Below, one piece after another: positions 61,750-64,000 of a stretch of 64,000 bases of DNA (positions are counted from its first letter, which is position 1; each line of letters begins with the position of its first letter). The notes beneath the pieces are model-generated. The model was not told the DNA's origin. It worked only from the letters and a program-made list of their open reading frames with translations, and searched no databases. This stretch comes from RH-AL1 sp965198495 (GTDB lineage Bacteria; Pseudomonadota; Alphaproteobacteria; Rhizobiales; Beijerinckiaceae): positions 1,116,001 to 1,180,000 of the forward strand of contig CBDAPL010000001.1 in NCBI GenBank assembly GCA_965198495.1, in the 5' to 3' direction. A program made the translations under genes and the position numbers.

Positions 61750-63069
61750 ATGACCGTCGCCACCCTGCACGAAGCACCCGCCATCCGTCCCCATTCCATG
61801 CGCTCGGTCGTCATGGCCGGGTCCATCGGCACCATCATCGAGTGGTACGACTTCCTCATCTACGCGACATCGGCGGCGCTGGTGTTCAACAAGCTGTTCT
61901 TCCCGACGGTCAATCCCATGGTCGGGACGCTCGCCTCCATCGGGAGCTACACCGTCGGGTTCGTCGCGCGGCCGTTCGGGGCGGCGCTGTTCGGCCATTT
62001 TGGCGACCGCATCGGTCGCAAGTCGATGTTGATGGCCACGCTGCTGATGATGGGCCTGGCGACCTTCGCCATCGGCCTGCTGCCCACCTACGCCAGCATC
62101 GGGATCTGGGCGCCGGTGCTCCTCGTCACGCTGCGCATCGTCCAGGGCATCGGGCTCGGCGGCGAATGGGGCGGCGCGGCGCTCTTGGTCATCGAGCACG
62201 CGCCACCGACGCGACGCGGTCTCTACGGCAGCCTCGTCCAGGTTGGCTTCCCGCTCGGCCTGATCCTGTCGACTTTCGCCGTCTCGAGCGTGGCGAAGCT
62301 CCCCGAAGCGGACTTCCTGAGCTGGGGCTGGCGCCTGCCGTTCCTGCTGAGCGCGGTGCTCTTCCTGCTCGGCGCCTTCGTGCGGGCGAAGGTGGCGGAA
62401 ACGCCGGTTTTCCTCGAGATGAAACGAACGATGACGCTCGCGAAGAACCCGCTCGCGGATGCCGTCATCAAAGGACGTGGCAGCTTCCTCACCGCGATCG
62501 GCCTCAAGCTGACGGAAGTCTCCTGGGTCTACATCCTCACGGTGTTCATCGTCGTCTACGCCACCACGAGCCTGAAGCTTCCCAAGGGGCTGATCCTCGA
62601 CGGCATCCTTTACGGCGCCCTGCTGGAACTGGTGACGATCCCCGCTTTCGGCTGGCTCTCCGATCGCGTCGGGCGCCGCCCGTTCTACATCGCCGGTGCC
62701 CTGTTCACGATCGCCTTCGCGTTCCCGCTGTTCTCCATGCTCGACAGCAAGGCGCCGAGCCTGGTCGTGCTGGCGATCGTGGTCGGGATGAACCTCGGCC
62801 ATGGCATGATGTTCGGGCCGGAGGCGACCTACTTCCCTGAGCTGTTCAAAGGCCCGGTCCGCTGCACCGGCGCCAGCTTCGGGTTCCAGGTCTCGGCCGC
62901 GATCGGCGGCGGGCTGTCACCGTTGCTGGCGACTTGGCTGCTCGGGCGTACCGGCGGCACGCGCGGGGTCTCGATCATGCTGATCGGCTTGGCGGTCGTG
63001 ACCCTGGTCGCGGCGCTCCGCGCCCGCGAAACCCTCCATGATTCCCTCACCGATTCCCTCGCTGACTGA
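61750..63069 (+). CDS. MHS-family MFS transporter
   Basis: A 439-residue 12-helix transporter of the metabolite:H+ symporter family. GTIIEWYDFLIYATSAALVF in the first helix and FGDRIGRKSMLMATLL between helices 2 and 3 are diagnostic; the second half repeats WLSDRVGRRPFYIAGALF. Relatives take up dicarboxylates, citrate, betaine-like or aromatic acids. Expression is likely sigma-54-dependent (promoter at 61673). ATG 61750 is the first start after the promoter. The DJ-1/PfpI gene follows at once or overlaps its 3' end. Confidence 0.88.
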   Translation: MTVATLHEAPAIRPHSMRSVVMAGSIGTIIEWYDFLIYATSAALVFNKLFFPTVNPMVGTLASIGSYTVGFVARPFGAALFGHFGDRIGRKSMLMATLLMMGLATFAIGLLPTYASIGIWAPVLLVTLRIVQGIGLGGEWGGAALLVIEHAPPTRRGLYGSLVQVGFPLGLILSTFAVSSVAKLPEADFLSWGWRLPFLLSAVLFLLGAFVRAKVAETPVFLEMKRTMTLAKNPLADAVIKGRGSFLTAIGLKLTEVSWVYILTVFIVVYATTSLKLPKGLILDGILYGALLELVTIPAFGWLSDRVGRRPFYIAGALFTIAFAFPLFSMLDSKAPSLVVLAIVVGMNLGHGMMFGPEATYFPELFKGPVRCTGASFGFQVSAAIGGGLSPLLATWLLGRTGGTRGVSIMLIGLAVVTLVAALRARETLHDSLTDSLAD

Positions 63070-63073
63070 TCCC

Positions 63074-63709
63074 GTGCGCTTCGGCATCTTCATCTATCCC
63101 GGCGTGGAGCCGATCGACCTCGCGACCTACGGCGTGCTGTCCATGGCGCGCCGCGTGGCACCGGAGATCGAGGTCGTCACGATCGCGCCGAAAGCCGGCG
63201 TCGTCGCGCTATCGAACGGCCTGAAGGTCGTCGCGGACCACGGCATCGACGATTGCCCGCCCTGCGCCGTGGTCATCGTCACCGGTGGTCCGGGCTGGGT
63301 CGAGCAGGTCTCGGCGGAACCGACCCTGCGCTACCTCCGCGAGGTCGCCGCGCGCGGCACGATCGCCTCGGTGTGCACCGGCGCGATGATCCTCGCCGCC
63401 AGCGGCGTCCTCGACGGTCTGCCGGCCACCACGAAGCGCAACGTCGTGGGGTCGGAGGAGCCGCCTCTCGACGCCCTGCGGCGCGATTACCCCGGCGTCC
63501 TGGCGCATGAGGCGAGCCTCGTCGACGCGGGCCGGGTCATCACCGGCGGCGGCGTGTCGCTCTGCATCGACGCCACCCTCCACATCCTCGAACGGGTGCT
63601 CGGACCCGACGTCGCGAGCGAGACGGCGCGCATCATCGAGTACGACCGGGCGCGGGCGGCGAACGGCACCCTGTTCCCCGCCGTCCTGAACGGGTCCGCC
63701 CAGGCATAG
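63074..63709 (+). CDS. DJ-1/PfpI-family protein (isonitrile hydratase-like)
   Basis: A 211-residue protein of the DJ-1/PfpI superfamily. The nucleophile elbow is SVCTGAMILAASGVL with Cys101, and a partner glutamate lies in GVEPIDLATYG near the N-terminus; this arrangement resembles isonitrile hydratase (InhA) and GlxA-like proteins rather than chaperone Hsp31. There is no AraC-type DNA-binding domain. I chose GTG 63074 because MRFGIFIYPGVEPIDL is the conserved start; ATG 63038, inside the transporter gene, would add 12 residues. It is co-transcribed with the transporter, so may process the imported compound. Confidence 0.8.
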   Translation: MRFGIFIYPGVEPIDLATYGVLSMARRVAPEIEVVTIAPKAGVVALSNGLKVVADHGIDDCPPCAVVIVTGGPGWVEQVSAEPTLRYLREVAARGTIASVCTGAMILAASGVLDGLPATTKRNVVGSEEPPLDALRRDYPGVLAHEASLVDAGRVITGGGVSLCIDATLHILERVLGPDVASETARIIEYDRARAANGTLFPAVLNGSAQA

Positions 63710-63725
63710 CCCAGGGGGCGAAAGG

Positions 63726-64000
63726 TCAGGCATCGGTGCGCATGTCGGCGACGAGCTTCGCCACCGCCTCGCGTGACGCCCCCTTGATGCGGGCGTAGGG
63801 ACGGTTGCCGGCGAGGAACGCCACGACGAGGAGGATCTCGTCATGTCGCGGGACGACGGGGATCGCAATCGCCATGCTGACGCCCGGCTTCAAAGATCGA
63901 GCGTCACGCCGACGCGTGCTCGCGACACGCAGGGGGCCAAGCGGTCCTGGCGCTCCGCGAGCGGGATCACCGTGTCGCGGTGAATGACCGTGCCGTCGCG
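63726..64000 (-). CDS. Partial gene at window edge, C-terminal part only
   Basis: Minus-strand frame open from the window edge to a stop at 63726. It ends with SLKPGVSMAIAIPVVPRHDE ILLVVAFLAGNRPYARIKG and so on, which could be the last strands of a GAF- or IclR-type ligand domain. Nearer the edge the neighbouring frame (RDGTVIHRDTVIPLAERQDR) looks more protein-like, so a frameshift within this short piece is possible. No family can be named. Confidence 0.35.
   Translation of the reverse strand, partial: RRHGHSPRHGDPARGAPGPLGPLRVASTRRRDARSLKPGVSMAIAIPVVPRHDEILLVVAFLAGNRPYARIKGASREAVAKLVADMRTDA

Overview
The window is high-GC DNA with alphaproteobacterial gene content: an IalB-family protein, a FecR/CHASE2-cyclase/TPR-barrel operon, an IorAB-type molybdenum hydroxylase, a NodQ-like sulfate-activation module and SmtB-controlled metallothionein. 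The best guess is a member of the Hyphomicrobiales (Beijerinckiaceae/Methylobacteriaceae-like); this is inferred from gene content only. Sulfur chemistry recurs through much of the window.

Region 1 (1-8,989): an OxyR-like regulator; a Tat-exported DsrE-like protein, a ModA-like binding protein, a LysR regulator and a two-haem TsdA-like thiosulfate dehydrogenase; then an HxlR regulator followed by an EmrA and EmrB encoded as one continuous polypeptide. Region 2 (9,000-14,366): a decayed HlyD fragment, an IalB protein, a large secreted protein with an SKTxG repeat, and zwf.

Region 3 (14,701-25,339): a sulfation island. cysD-cysN-cysC makes PAPS; cysN and cysC look like one CysNC gene split by a single missing base. 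Divergent from it lie five sulfotransferase-like genes (one a pseudogene) and a methyltransferase-like gene. Four of the five form a duplicated A/B pair. The AT-richer stretch (about 17.9-22.1 kb) suggests transfer. The acceptor molecule is unknown.

Region 4 (25,777-32,412): second-messenger genes. A cNMP-binding EAL phosphodiesterase overlaps tail-to-tail with a CHASE2 adenylate cyclase, which is in an operon with a FecR protein (interrupted by two frameshifts in a 24-bp tandem repeat) and a TPR/outer-membrane-barrel protein. Region 5 (32,485-40,609): HD hydrolase, TetR, iorAB, a small secreted protein, a metallophosphoesterase, an SmtB-type regulator with its operator and a 54-residue metallothionein, and ferredoxin-NADP reductase.

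Region 6 (40,683-49,873): an ABC importer whose binding protein carries a C-terminal NosL-like domain, a Crp/Fnr regulator, a dead fdxA, and a DUF971 / AprA-like flavoprotein / 2[4Fe-4S] ferredoxin / HEAT-repeat operon, divergent from a TauE/SafE exporter with a DUF1634 partner. Region 7 (50,167-60,183): a TetR and a divergent unknown gene, then a six-gene operon (osmC-like, SfnB-like acyl-CoA dehydrogenase, rubredoxin-reductase fusion, NrtABD-like ABC importer) beside a sigma-54 activator, with a candidate -24/-12 promoter and a perfect 20-bp palindrome upstream. Region 8 (60,610-64,000): DUF3606, an XRE-cupin regulator, a consensus sigma-54 promoter driving an MHS-type transporter and a DJ-1/PfpI protein, and a partial gene at the edge.

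The strongest candidates for undescribed biology are the sulfation island and the sigma-54 organosulfur-like operon together with the AprA-like/NosL-like redox-transport locus. Their substrates are inferred, not shown.
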